Origin: Moniliella sp. 'wahieum'
Lineage: Eukaryota > Basidiomycota > Moniliellomycetes > Moniliellales > Moniliellaceae
Assembly (NCBI GenBank): GCA_003971905.1
Contig: RSEE01000033.1
Coordinates: 449,001-513,000, forward strand
Length of the DNA: 64,000 nt
Direction of reading: 5' to 3'
Shown: one piece after another, positions 38,839 to 50,600 of the stretch
Layout: each line of letters begins with the position of its first letter
Position numbering within the stretch: the stretch's first letter is position 1
The notes under the pieces: model-generated
Told to the model about the DNA's origin: nothing
Database searches by the model: none
What the model saw: only the letters and a program-made list of their open reading frames with translations
Position numbers and translations under genes: made by a program

Positions 38839-41566
38839 GGTGGTGGTGACGGTGGTGTGGTGGTGGTGGTGGTGGTTGGAGGGACAAGATAGATGAGGGG
38901 AGGCGGCGAGGGGGTATAGAGGCTGGATGCGCGTGGGAGCGGGCGAGGGGCTGAAAGCGTGGCCTTGGTACCTCCGAAAATGGCCGCGGCGCACGGGCTC
39001 CCGTGGGTCAGTCGCTGTGACTCGGCACTACCCGGTCATTAATCGTGAATCATGGCATGAATCATGAATGACGCGGGACGCGTGAGGCCGTCCAGTTGTG
39101 TGCCAGCTGCTGCGCTGCTGTCTGAGCGGCCCAGTCAGGCATGCAGCTGCCGCATCACCCATCTTATGCCCGGCACCACCCATCCTGCATCCAATGCACG
39201 CTGCTTGCCACGGCGCACCCTGCCTCGCCGCAGCACCTCGGCCGCCGCGGCGACGTTGGCCGCAGCGCCGGACATCCCAGTGCCTGCGGTGCGCAGGCGC
39301 TGGGCGCATGCACCCCCCGCAGCCCACAGCGCCACGCGCCACGCGTCACCCACCAGCCACACGCACGCAGCTCAGCCAGTGCCTGCCAGTGCCTCGGCGC
39401 TTATCGAGTGCTGCCATGCATCGTGATTAATTTCGGCTGCGAAAGATGCCAGCAGGGTTGGCCTGGGCTGCCAGGGGCTACCAGCAGTGCCAGCAGGTGC
39501 CAGCCCGCTGAACCCCGCGGCATCGGCGTGCGGCACTGGGTTGCACTGGGTGCAGTGGATGCTCGGTGCTCGGCCACCGGCCACCGACCAGCATCTTCCG
39601 CGGACACAGGCGGTTGCTACGGCGTTAAATCCTGTTACAACCTTATTTCGGCCCGACGGTCAGGGCACTGGGTCACTCTGGCCTCTGGAATTCAAGAGCC
39701 GCTGACTGGAAGCGTACCTAGTTGGTTCTCGCTCTGCCGCCTGAAGCTTGGTCAGCGGCTCAGCCTGAGCGCTCAGCCTCAGCCGCTCAGCATGTCAGCT
39801 AGTAACTAGCTAGTAACTGGTAGCACCTCGGGATGGTTAAAGTACGCTATCCGATGGCCGAGAATCAGATCTCAGATCCCGATCGAGCACGCAGGCACTC
39901 AGTTGCTCAGATCGACAAACACAGGCCCGCAATAACCTCCACCGTCGTTTCATTTCTGCGACGTCATGATTGCAATCCCATCGCACCCCGCGGAGACGGG
40001 TGTAGGATGTGCAACATCGATGATGCAATCAGCTGCCACCAGTCCATGGCCCATGCCACGTGTCACTCATGTCACTGGCACTGGTCACTGTGCCTCATGC
40101 TAGTCTGCAGCTCAGAGCAAAGTCACGAGCTTGTGCTCATTCATCATTGGCACTTAGTACTTAGTGACGCTTGAAGCTTGAATGAATCGCCCGCCGGGGC
40201 CAACCAACCTTGCGCAGGAGACGAGGAAACGGAGGGGAGGTCGAGAGAAAACTACATCGCTATATTCACTGGGGCCTTCACACATCACAGGCCCGCAAAC
40301 AAGCGCACCGCCGTGCGTGTTCTTTTGATCTTTCCTCTTCGGCACACAACCACACGCGATTCTACGCCTCTCCATGTGTCGCCTTGTAACTACGACCGAC
40401 GGAGGGTTTCCCCCCTGCTTGCTTCACTCGTCATCACGCGTCACGGGGCTAAGCCATGAAGACGCTACAGGACGCTTAGTACCCTATACTAGAGAGATAT
40501 CGGAACGCGATATGTGTGTGGAAACGCAATGACGAAGAGCAGGTGCTCCACATGCTGCTTGGTATTGAAGGCAGGACAAGGAGAAGCTTTTGTGGCCAAC
40601 GCCTAGGACGGCGCCCCTTCCCTTGGTCACGTCAAGCAGGAAGCAAAAAGTAAACAAAGGCGTGTACACGTGTCGCAATAAGGCACTACGAGGGTCACGG
40701 TACGACGGCGGGCTACACAGCTCGAGAGAATGCCGCAGCCTTCTGGGCTTGACTTCACGAAAGGAACGGGGTGAAATCGATAATGCAATGATGCGGAGCA
40801 TTTGTCCTTGTTTGTGGTCGCTCCCATTTCCAATTTCGTCGTCCCGAGCGTCTCGGGGATCCTTCCCTGTTCTTCGGCTTCGCACCATGTCCTCTGCTGC
40901 CCTTGCTTCCTCCCACCAACTATTCCTACACCCATTGGCTTAGTCCGGACTCTGGTCTCCTTCGCCTTAGCCCGGACTGGGACACATTCACCATATATGC
41001 TTTTTGGTCATGACCATAGCGGGCTCGACACCTCCCGCTAACGATCGAAAAAGCAAAAGCTGGAGATGGCCGGCGACGGAATTTCTCCCGAGGCAAGTAC
41101 CTTTTCCGTTCCCACCACTCACCAAGCACCACTCTGTTTCCCTATATCCAGCATGCAGGCACGAATAACCCCCACAGTAGGTCTGTTTTGGGCACCGGGC
41201 ACCGGTCACGACAATCAGACAAGAATAGGATAAAGAGAAAAAACTAAAACCACTGGGAGACTCCTAAAATGCGCCTCTGGACCGTTCCATCCAACTAATC
41301 TTATTCATCTCCCTTCCTGCTGACCTCCCCTTAACTTATGGAGGTAGATCACTTGTAGCAACTGCAAGATGGATTGTAAATGGACAGCAAAACCCAGCAA
41401 GTAACCAGTGAACGAAAAGAGGAAAAGAAAAGGAATGATAAAACGTGTGGACGGTAGGAGGCGTAACAGGATGTTTTTAGTGGGGTTTTAAAGGTAAGGA
41501 AAGGCAAGCTAGCCAACAAAAAAGTACCCACACCTCCTTCTCGGAGTAGGCGAGGGAAAGGCCGAA
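38839..41566. other. Gene-poor spacer
   Basis: About 2.7 kb without a supportable gene. Features: repeated AATCATG/ATGAATCATG motifs (39045-39067); degenerate GCTCAGC repeats (39753-39800) and CTAGTAACTAGCTAGTAAC (39802-39820); and GCTTGAAGCTTGAATG at 40169-40184. The 41340-41510 part is A/T-rich and is probably the 3' flank of the acyltransferase gene. Open frames are short and unconvincing. Confidence 0.4.
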
Positions 41567-44500
41567 CTACGCGCGCCGGCCCAGACCGCCCGACACGTTA
41601 CGCCAAAAGGCGCGAGAGAGGGTAATGCCCCAGTGGTCAAAGGTGCGGGTGAACAGTTCGCACGCGACAAAGAGCACCGTGTAGCAAGGAAGAAGTTGAG
41701 CAGGATGGCGGCCCAGTAGGGATGCCGGCAGCAGCATCTTGAGTGTCGCCGCCGCCCCGACCGACCAAAAGACCGAGCCGTGCATGAGGTAGAGCGAGAA
41801 GGCGTTCCGGCCAAACACGTTCCAAAAGCGCAGCTGGAAAAAGGTGCGGACCGGTGTCGAGAGGTCACAGAGCAAAAAACGATATGACAACACGCAGTCC
41901 GTCAGTTTGGGCAAGTACCACAGCTGCTTTGAATTGACCCATTTGTTGGGCCCGCCCGAAACAAAGTTGGGGTGGATGCCCCATTCGTTTTGAACGTTGA
42001 TCACCTTGGCATAGTCCAGCCAGGTCAGGACGGCACCGAGGAAGAAAACGCCCCAGGCCAACGCATGGCCAGCTTGGCCCAACTTGGCCCGGTAACTGCA
42101 TCGCACATCCAAGTCGGCCAACATGAGGCCAAACAGGAAAAAGTAGTCAAACCGGTTCGCCCACCAGGAGAGTACAATGCAGCACGCGTAGAATGGGTAC
42201 CGCTTGGCCGGCGCCTTAATCTCGCGCGCGATCAGTGCGCACACAGCACACACGTCCAGGTGCACTGCACAATTACCGGCACCGTCCACAGAATACCCTA
42301 GCATAGTGCGTAACAAACGGCGTACCGACGGCGACTGCATCCACCATAGGCCAAGCCACTCGTCGATGAACACGCCCACATGTTGGAAGTCTTGGTAGTA
42401 CGACCAGATAGAGAAAGTACGGGAAGCCAGCTTCGACGTCCAGTAAAACGCTTGCTGTGAAACGAGAAGGGAAACAAGCGAAAAGAAGTCAGTATGCCTG
42501 TCATAATTGCGAAATGGACCATGAAAGTGCCATCGGCAACGAGCAGAGAGAATCGCGGATGTGCTTCAACGTACCACTTCAATCAGGAAATAGTTGATCA
42601 TGATGGCCGCCGTGATCGTCACGCCCAAACGAGGAACACGGGTTTGGATAAGTTGAGCCAGGTGCTGGAGGTTGCCACGGAACAGGTACCGGTTGCACAG
42701 CACTCGCCTCGGGCCGACAAACAGAAGATACCGACATTCAGACCACCGTTGCACAGGATGGGGCCGAGAATCTTGTAGATCCAGAACTCAAACCTGTAGT
42801 GCTCCCCCGACCCGGTCGGCTGAGTGGTAAATCCGTACTCGTAAATCAGGCAGAAGTGGTGAATGGACACGAGGAAGCACGCAAAGCCACGAAGACCATC
42901 CAGTACTCGACGCGCGCCGCTCCCGACGACGTGGTGCGGCCCTCACCCTTGGACACAAACATGGCCGCCTTCATCCGTTGCCAGTACGAGGTCGGCTCCA
43001 AATCTTCGATTGCCTTCTGGTCTTGCGCGAGGACCGCCGCGGGGGCCGCAGCCAGCTGACCGTGCGCGTTGGACTGCTCGCCTTGGGCGGGCGTCCAGTC
43101 AGCGATGGGGGTGACCCAAGTGACCGGAGCCGAAGAGCCATCTTCCAACATAACCGTCGGTGCACCCCATGCGGCAGTGCCGGCGCGCTGGCCCAACCCA
43201 TCATCGTTGAACGACAAGACGGAGCCTGCCATGGTGGGTGTGGCCAAGCCGGCTGGAGAACCACGTCCGGATTGGCTCGGCGTTACCCCGCTCGAGTGGA
43301 AACCACGGGTGGAAGGGAGCGAGGGTGCATGGTAGGCGATCGGCGCGCGCGGCGTGCGGGCGTGATGGGGGTCGAGGTACCAGAAAACGCCGGGGTGGCC
43401 AGACCCGAACGGGTCAGGTCCTGGTGGGACACTTGAATCTGAGGCAACACGTAGCCCGAAGCATTCGAGTTACCGGAGTAGATGGAAGCCGACTCGCCAG
43501 CGTAGTGCCACGCCTCGGCTGCCTTCTCATCCTCGTCTTCGTCCGATTCGTCGTCCGTGTCCATACCCCGATGGCCTCGGTCTCGAGGAGCATGTCGGGG
43601 TGCTCCCACTTGGCCATCGCTTGGCCGAAGGCGTGCTTGTCCACCTCGTCCACCGTCTGGTCATCCCAATCGGCCGTCTTGCGCACCGCCGTACTCGGCG
43701 TGGGAGGCACGCAGATTGGTGGTCAGGCGAGGAAATTGCCTCCTGGCGCGCGCCTCCTGTTCAGCATTGTACTTGGCATAAAAGGCGGAGCGCTTTTGGC
43801 GCGTGCTGCGGATCCGACGAAGGGTAGCGTGAAGAGTAAGGAAGAAGAAGATGCCTCCCGAAATGGCAGCACCGTAGATCGAGTACACGGGCACATGCCG
43901 CTTCTTGTGAGGGGTCACTGGCTTGACCGTGGCCGCCATGTCAAACACCGTTGACGCACGGAGCGTGTCATCGTCTGTCGACAGGTCGACGGTCCAGCCC
44001 CGGCCGCAGCACAGGCTTGGTTAATTCACCCGTCCGTTCGGGTAGCGACGAATTGAAGAATAGACGGGCGTAAATAATGTCGGCAGTGACTGAACCGTGA
44101 ATGGGAGGGCCTTGGGACTGGGTTGGCGATCCGTTGGACCAGTGCTTGTACGAAAAGGGGGCACCCTTGGCAGGTGTCTGCACCTTCTTGCCCGACCAAA
44201 CGTGGCTGTTGGAGGACTGGTTGGTGCCCGTGTTGGTAAAGGAGACCGACTTGGGCAGCCAGTCCATGCGGTACTCCAGTCCATTGCCATTGTGTCCGCC
44301 GAGTTTGAGGGAAGACTGGTTCCACAGCACCGGGGTGGGTCGACAGTGTTGGCAGTGTACGAGACCTGGAGGTTGCCCTGACCAGGAACATCGGTACTAA
44401 AGAAGGCCATCCGGATCAGTTCGGACTGGTTCCAGGCCACCTCGACATCCAGGTTGGTGCCCGTTGTACGCGCCGGCGGGGGGGTTGAGCATGGTGCGGA

Positions 44501-44937
44501 AGGAGCCATAGAGAATGTCGCGGCGACGAGTTTGCAGCTGCGATCCCAACTGATCCGGTTCTTGGTGTCGGCAGGGGTCACATCCATGCGCAAGCTAGTC
44601 CCGTTGGGGTCAGGTAGGTGTTGTTGGGCAAGACGGCGGAGCGCCAGGTCGCCGAAAAGTCGTCTTCCCATTCATTGATGCGATACGAGTTGATCCAGGC
44701 TTGCTGACCCGTACCAGCGTAGCCCGCACGGTCGCGTCCGTATCGGTCGGCATACTGCTCTGGTTAAAGACGATGTTGTCGGCGGCACTGGTCTCGTTGA
44801 AGTAGGTGATGAGCGCATCAGTCCACAGCTCGTTGGTGTTGGGTCGAGGTAGCCGCACTCGCACGCAGCACGTGCGCCCCCAACAACAGCCGAGGCACAG
44901 CGGCGACGACAGCCAGAGTCCGAGGAGCGCGGACCAT
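41567..44937 (-). CDS. Lectin/glucanase-like ectodomain fused to a membrane acyltransferase (family 3)
   Basis: From the ATG at 44937 (MVRAPRTLAVVAAVPRLLL) a signal peptide leads into an ectodomain of about 300 residues. It opens with CECGYLDPNTNELWTDAL and ends with YKHWSNGSPTQSQGPP and IIYARLFFNSS, resembling GH16-like concanavalin-A folds. A membrane helix (VYSIYGAAISGGIFFFLTLH, about 43860) and an acidic cytosolic linker (MDTDDESDEDEDEKAAEAW, about 43560) follow. Then comes an acyltransferase-3 domain: EYLDGLRGFACFLVSIHHF (about 42900), GGLNVGIF, an intron at 42455-42574, GILWTVPVIVQ (about 42290) and FGRNAFSLYLMHGSVFWS (about 41780). The family moves acyl groups onto exported glycans or lipids, with the acceptor His in RGFA..IHH. 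Slips lie near 44870, 43990, 43700, 43570, 43290, 42910 and 42720. No stop or start separates the halves in the corrected path, but two adjacent genes cannot be excluded. Confidence 0.65.
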
Positions 44938-45029
44938 GAGGCTTCAGAAGCTTGAAGCTTGAAGGTGGGGGTAGGTGGGGTGGGGGATGGGGTGGCGGTT
45001 GTGATGAAGGTGTGCGCGAACAGCGGGTA
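44938..45029. other. Upstream flank with heptamer motif
   Basis: The upstream region of the preceding gene contains GAAGCTTGAAGCTTGAAGG near 44946-44964, a member of the CTTCAAG heptamer family, followed by GGGGT repeats. No gene is visible. Confidence 0.5.
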
Positions 45030-45640
45030 TAATAAGGGTCCACAGTTGATCGTTGAATCGTCCAGGTGGGGCTTGCCTCTATCCCTCTTTTGCTGTGGCT
45101 GGTGAGAAGAGGGGGAGGCAAATGGGCACTGCTACAATGGATGATGGCCAGGCGCAGTGGATGAGTCGATGAGGTCTGTGGTAGTATCATTGTGAACGTA
45201 GGATGGGAGGATCGGTGATGATACTGAATGAATTAATGATCGAATCAATAATGGATGATGGCTTAGATCTTAGACTGAGAGAGGGTGTCGATGATGTCGA
45301 TGATGCCTGGTGGGAGGGGGCTGTTGTGTGCTGGGGGGGGCGACGGTTACGAAGAAGGGCGGAGGCTGATTGAGTTTTGTGGCGCTGGGCCTCGCTGGGC
45401 CCATGGAGGCTGTGTGAATGTGAGCGAGAATGGCAAGTGGGCAGCGGGGGGGTGCGGGGGGATCACCCTGGGTGCGCATGCGAGATGTTGCTGTCGGAAA
45501 GAGCTCGGCTCATTGAAACATAGCACAGCACCACAGCAGCACAGCAGCCAACAGCGTCCCAGACACAGTTTGTCCCGTATGTTGGCTTGCTGGGGGGCGT
45601 TGCTCGATAAGACATGCGCAACACCAGTGTATTGCCGAAG
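45030..45640 (+). repeat. Diverged non-coding duplication, copy 1
   Basis: Blocks here recur in the same order at 46480-47250. These are AGGTGGGCTT (about 45064), a GAGGCAAATGGGC..GCTGC-like block (about 45115), TACGAAGAAGG with TGTGGCGCTGGG (45348-45390), ATGCGAG-TG-TGTTG with CTCGGCTC (45478-45515), and GTCCCAGACACAGTTTGTCCCG near 45555. Spacing is broadly conserved, with indels. No long open frame is kept between copies, so this looks like a non-coding or dead element. Boundaries are approximate. Confidence 0.6.
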
Positions 45641-46042
45641 GGCGAGCGCGAATGTTTCAGAGTTTGCGCTCCGAGCAAGTGAAAATTGCGCGGGCTGCGG
45701 GTAACTAGCAACTGGTATCCAGCACCAGGGTAACCTCTAACCGGTAACTGGCACCGGGCGACTCGGGATGCCCTCTGTTCTCTATACCCTCCTCTGGGTT
45801 GGTGCCAGCGCACAGGCTCAGCGCCTGAGGGCCGGTGCCACTCAGGCGCTCAGGCGCGCCCATGGCGCCTCGCGCCTCGCGCATCAGCGCCTCAGCCCCC
45901 AACGCCGCAGCCTCCTCGGCGCCTCAACGCCTCAACGTTGAACTACTCAGGCCTGAGAGGCCTGGACGTGTTGAACATTGCTGAACGTTGAACGGTTCAC
46001 GCCGTTCACGATCTCTTCACTGTAACCAAGAAGTAACCATAT
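45641..46042. other. Low-complexity spacer
   Basis: Degenerate GCCTCA/GCGCC repeats (about 45800-45955) are followed by GTTGAAC repeats (45938-45995) and inverted GTTCACGCCGTTCACG. No gene. Confidence 0.5.
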
Positions 46043-46105
46043 GATTGACAGAGCTTAAGGCTGGACAGAAAACGCTGCGCCTAAGCCGACCCGTTCATCT
46101 GACGT
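46043..46105 (+). repeat. Short dispersed element, copy C
   Basis: ATTGACAGAGCTTAAGGCT followed by GGACA (one G fewer than copies A and B), then about 35 bases resembling the right flank of copy A, ending CCGTTCATCT. It lies between the two copies of the diverged non-coding duplication. Confidence 0.7.
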
Positions 46106-46479
46106 GTGTTGCTTGTTCTCGTTTGAACATTAACGTTAACGTTAAACGTTAGTAGTAACCGGAACCCCCCTATATTCTTTTGTGCGAATTGGCCTTGAGA
46201 TACTGAGAGTTGGAGCATCGAGATATCAATGACGCTCGTGAGGATAATCGATCATCGATCGATCATCTGATCATCGACCTCGACCTCTTTCCGATCAAGC
46301 TGATCGGCAAGCTACATAAAAGCGAGGGTCTGATTCAAATCGGCGCATGATGCATGATGCATGATGTATCGCGCCCGCATCACACAGTGTGTGTCTTCGG
46401 CGTGGAAACGAAAACCGTTCTCTCAATTTCAGTTTTGGCCGGGTCACAGCCGGGACCAAACTTTTCCCTAAGAGGCGTT

Positions 46480-47250
46480 GAACGTAGGCCTGACCTCAGG
46501 TGGGCTTCAAGCTTCACGCGTCACGTCTACTTGTCTGCTGTGTTGGCGAGAGGGGGTTGCACAAATGGGCGCTGCTGCAATCGGATGATCGATTGATGAT
46601 CGATGATGCATGATGGTCAGCCGGTCACCCGGTCACCGGTCAGATGCAGTGAGATGCGGACAAAAAAACTGTGACATGTGACATGTGTGTGACCTGTGAT
46701 TTAGTGGCTAATGCTAGTGATGCATGATGCAAGTGATGGTGGATCGTGTATGTAAATGTGGCAAGAAGAATGGGAGTCGATGATGCATGATGACTCGAGG
46801 ACAATGGGGAGGGGGCAACGCGGTGTGCTCTGACGTGCTAGGCGGGGGGGCAGATACGAAGAAGGGGACAGGACGTTTTGGTGTGTGGCGCTGGGTCCAG
46901 CGGAGTTGCGTGACGCGTGAGTACGTGAGTACTGAGACTGAGTGCGAACACTATGTGAACAAGGATGGCCAGTATTCAATGAGATCGATGATCGATGGTC
47001 GTCGATCGAAGAAGATGTTCAGCGGAAGTGGTCCCGGGGAAAGAGGAGAGCAAGGGGGCTGTGATGGATGATTGCGTGATGGTTATCACCGTAGCGTATG
47101 CGAGGTGCTGTTGTCCCGACGTCCGACAGATCTCGGCTCGTTCAAGAGCAGCGGAGGGCAGCACAGCACCCAGTGGCTTTTCCCAGACAAACTTTGTCCC
47201 GCGGGTGTTCGCTGGGACGATAAGGCGTTGGCTTACGGAGGGCGATATCG
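46480..47250 (+). repeat. Diverged non-coding duplication, copy 2
   Basis: The second copy of the 45030-45640 element, in the same orientation, about 1.45 kb downstream. Shared blocks include AGGTGGGCTT (about 46498), ACAAATGGGCGCTGCTGCAATC (about 46560), TACGAAGAAGG and TGTGGCGCTGGG (46855-46895), TATGCGAGGTGCTGTTG with TCTCGGCTC (47098-47140), and CCCAGACAAACTTTGTCCCG (about 47180). It is longer than copy 1 because of inserted ATGCATG and GATCGATC microsatellites. Confidence 0.6.
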
Positions 47251-47509
47251 ATAATCGATCGATAATCGATAAAAAAAGCGCTAGCATTTAAAACTCCATC
47301 CTGCAATTACCTAGATCCTCCTCTGGCTGCAAGAGGCTGTAGTATCGTCGTCGAGGTTCGATGTCAATGCAGGCTGCGTTATTAAGAGAAAAACTAATCC
47401 GGGTAAACAAAAGGGGGTGTGCGCCGCCTATATTGATGTGGCCGGAATCCTGATGCCAAAACGAAACGCTCGGCATCGTTAAACGTTAATCGTTAATCGA
47501 GTTAATCGA
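47251..47509. other. Spacer with TTAATCG repeats
   Basis: ATCGATAATCGATCG repeats (47243-47270) and GTTAATCG repeats (47478-47508) border a short unique stretch. No gene is supported. Confidence 0.5.
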
Positions 47510-47622
47510 GCTTCAAGCTTCAAGCTTCAACTATCCAAGCTTCAAGCTTCAAGCTTCAAGCTTCAACCTTCAAACTATCCAAGCTTCAACCTTCAACCTT
47601 CAACCTTCAAACTATCCAAGCT
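47510..47622 (+). repeat. CTTCAAG/CTTCAAC heptamer satellite
   Basis: A tandem array of 7-base units (CTTCAAG grading into CTTCAAC) interrupted three times by ACTATCC, giving a higher-order unit of roughly 35-40 bases. The unit is self-complementary across its junction (TTGAAGCTTCAA), so the array can form hairpins. Single members occur at many other places in the window. Confidence 0.9.
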
Positions 47623-50600
47623 CAGCTCGGTGTCAGCGCCGCATCATGCATATAGCTGTTCACAACGTTTTTTCACGCCCGGATCGCACCTCTTGGCGTT
47701 GTTCCGTCCGACACTCTCTTCCCTTATGTTCTTTCCCTAACGGGCTCCTCTTGGTAGGATCGATGCATCATTCTCTCCATCTCTTTCTCTGCGTAGAGAC
47801 CTTCGTCCTCTTTTTACAGCTTGAGTTCACGTTTTCTGAGTAGGCACAGAGTCTCGTCTGCTGCCTGAGCCCCATAAAATTCTTACACTTAAACGGCTGA
47901 ATGCCTGGTCTCCACTCCGAAACAGAAACTGCCCGTCCACCTCCTTCCAAGAAGAAGCTGAATGCGCGCACCGAAAAAGCATGCATGCGGGCCCCATTCC
48001 TTTTTAACCTGCCGAGGCTACCTGACGAGAGGAGTCCACAGTCCCAAGGAGGCAAAAGGATTCGTTATGGCAGCACCACAGAAGACTCCCGGCTTTTTCT
48101 TGATCTCTGACATTTCACTTAGTAGTTTCCATGATACCCTCGATCCCGCTGATGCCAACACCCTTACTTATTCTGAGGTCCACGATATCAAGGCTATCCC
48201 TGTTGTCCCGGTGTTGCCATGTTACCCACCGGCTGCCTTGCCTGATTAGTATATGTGAAAGCTAGACCCTAGAGTTGCCGCGCTCAGCCAGCAGGGCACG
48301 TGCTCATCCCCTGGTCCCACTGTTTGTACTGTCCTTTCGCCACCACCTCTCCTTCGCCCTTCCCTTTCTTCTCGCTCATCTCGTTACTTGATTATTACAC
48401 CTGATCGTCTGTAGTTAGAGACTAGGTGTCTCCAGGTCAGAGTCTTCACTTGCCCCTACTACACCTGGTCTCATCTCGGTCTCAGGGTCAACAAGGACCC
48501 CCAGTGAGATCAATAAATAAGGTTTTGATAAGTGTCGGTGTTCTGTTTTTGACGATCACAAGGAAGATATCAATGAAATCAGTATTCACGCTAAGCAATG
48601 GCCGCTGGACCTGCTTCTGCGACACCAATGGTGGCAGGATCCGGGCACAGGTGGCCTCACCCGTATGTTCTTGTACGGGGCGCAGGCCCCTTCCGCCCCC
48701 TGTTCTTTCTCCTTCTTTGCACCCACAGGGAGCGGCTATCAATGAGATGGCTCCTGCAGCGGGGTGAAGCCAGGTGACGAGATTTAACGATAACACATCT
48801 CATGTCCTGGCCCGCTTGCCGTCCGTGCGATGATGCTGTGCCTATAAGGGCGAAATTTGATGATGTCATTACTGCCAAGAACACATAAGGGAAACCTTCA
48901 TTCATTATTACAGCCGCCAGTTGCAACGGCTTTTCATCACCAAATGCACACTCAACGTACACAGCCAAGACGTGATGGCAAAAGTCTTCTTGGCAACGTA
49001 ACGAGGATGGGCGCCCATCACACAGAGACGACATAACCCACACAGTATGGAGTATGGCAGAAGCTTTGAAGGAGATTGAGTGTGTGGGTTTCAGTGTGTG
49101 GGCCTTGTCGTAGTAGAGCGACGAAGGAAGATTAGCACTTGGAACGCAACAGTTAAGTGGCCATGAAACGGCCACAAAACGCCCATGGATGAGCAATGTC
49201 AGGGGGATAATTGTTCAATGCAGAGAAGCCAATGTGGCCGATAAAAGCTCCGCATACCGACTGCCACCTGTGCACCCCCCTGTTTGTGGCCTGAAAAGGC
49301 GTAACTCTCAGATACTCTGAGGGCATTGGACGAGAGAGGGCTATCTGGCGATGAGGCCATGAGGTAAGCTCGCCAATAACCCTAACCCAGCATATTCCCT
49401 CTGTGCGTGCCCACAAGCTGGTTGAGGGTGCTGGTACTGGCCTCCTGTGGTCATACTCCAACTTCACTCTCAATAGGTATCTGGCAGGCCCGCCATCTCT
49501 GCCACTGGCAAGTGTGCTTGAGTGAACGGCTGCTTGGTGCCTCATTCAGACGTATAGTGCCAAGTCGACATATAGGCCCAACAGTCAATTTCATCCACGT
49601 ATCAGAAGAGATGGCTACTCACATACGGTCCTCATCATTTCAACCGCTGGTAGCCAAACGGTGAAGGAAGAAGCGGCCCAGGTGGTCCCTACAAAAACTT
49701 GCCTCTCCTTGGGCAGACCGTCTCATTCACGTAGGTGTGCCAGCACTTATTTCTATCGTGTTGGCTCCACGAGAGCCAGGTGGGGTAGTCACTCATATCT
49801 TGGTGTCAAATTACTATGCATGTAAGTAGAGGAAACTTCCACAATTGGCAAATGTTTAAAGGCCAAAATAACTGCTAAAAAAGTGCGAATAATAGGGGAT
49901 GCTATACGGGAAACAACACGAGAGAACAGCTTCGGATATATGCGAGAAGCCAGGGTGGTTATCCAAACACAAGTCTTTCACCGCGCTGAGGGGAAAGAGA
50001 CGGCAGGAGCAAGAGAAGCGAGTCGGAGCAACTAATCAAAGGGAATTATGGTCAGTCTGATCCCTTCACGCGGACGATTTTTCCGTGTGCCTGTGATGGG
50101 CCGATTTTCACCGCCATGCTGTGGTCGATCGACTGTTAATGGCCATCCACGCCCGACAGTGTCACCAAGGGGCGATTTTGGAGTGCGGAAACAGCAACTA
50201 CCACCTGTCCTGCTTTCCTCCTCGTTTATATTCGTGCCTTCCCTTCCAGCCGTACGGTTCGATGCACAGACGTGCTTCAATTAAGTTAATAACTTAGGCC
50301 TTTCAGCTTTGCTCTGCATCTTGTCTCGATCTATCCTTCTATTTTGCCTTCTTCTGTTGGTATTACCCCCATCGGCTCATGCACAGAGCCGTCTCCATTC
50401 ACAGCGCGGCGCTCCTTCGGTTTTTCTTGTTCGTCTCCATTTCACTATACGACTTGCGCCCAATGATGTTCTCTGTGGTCAACTCGGCTCGCCCCCCCTT
50501 TTGTTTTGTTCCTCATCTCCCTTCTTCTCCCATTGGTGCTTACCAGTGTCAGGGCCGAGGGGGGATTGGAGTGTGGTGTGACGTCACACCACACTTGACA

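Noticed and set aside
40484-40888. 134-codon minus-strand open frame
   Set aside because: No domain, no splice context, and mixed composition; indistinguishable from chance.
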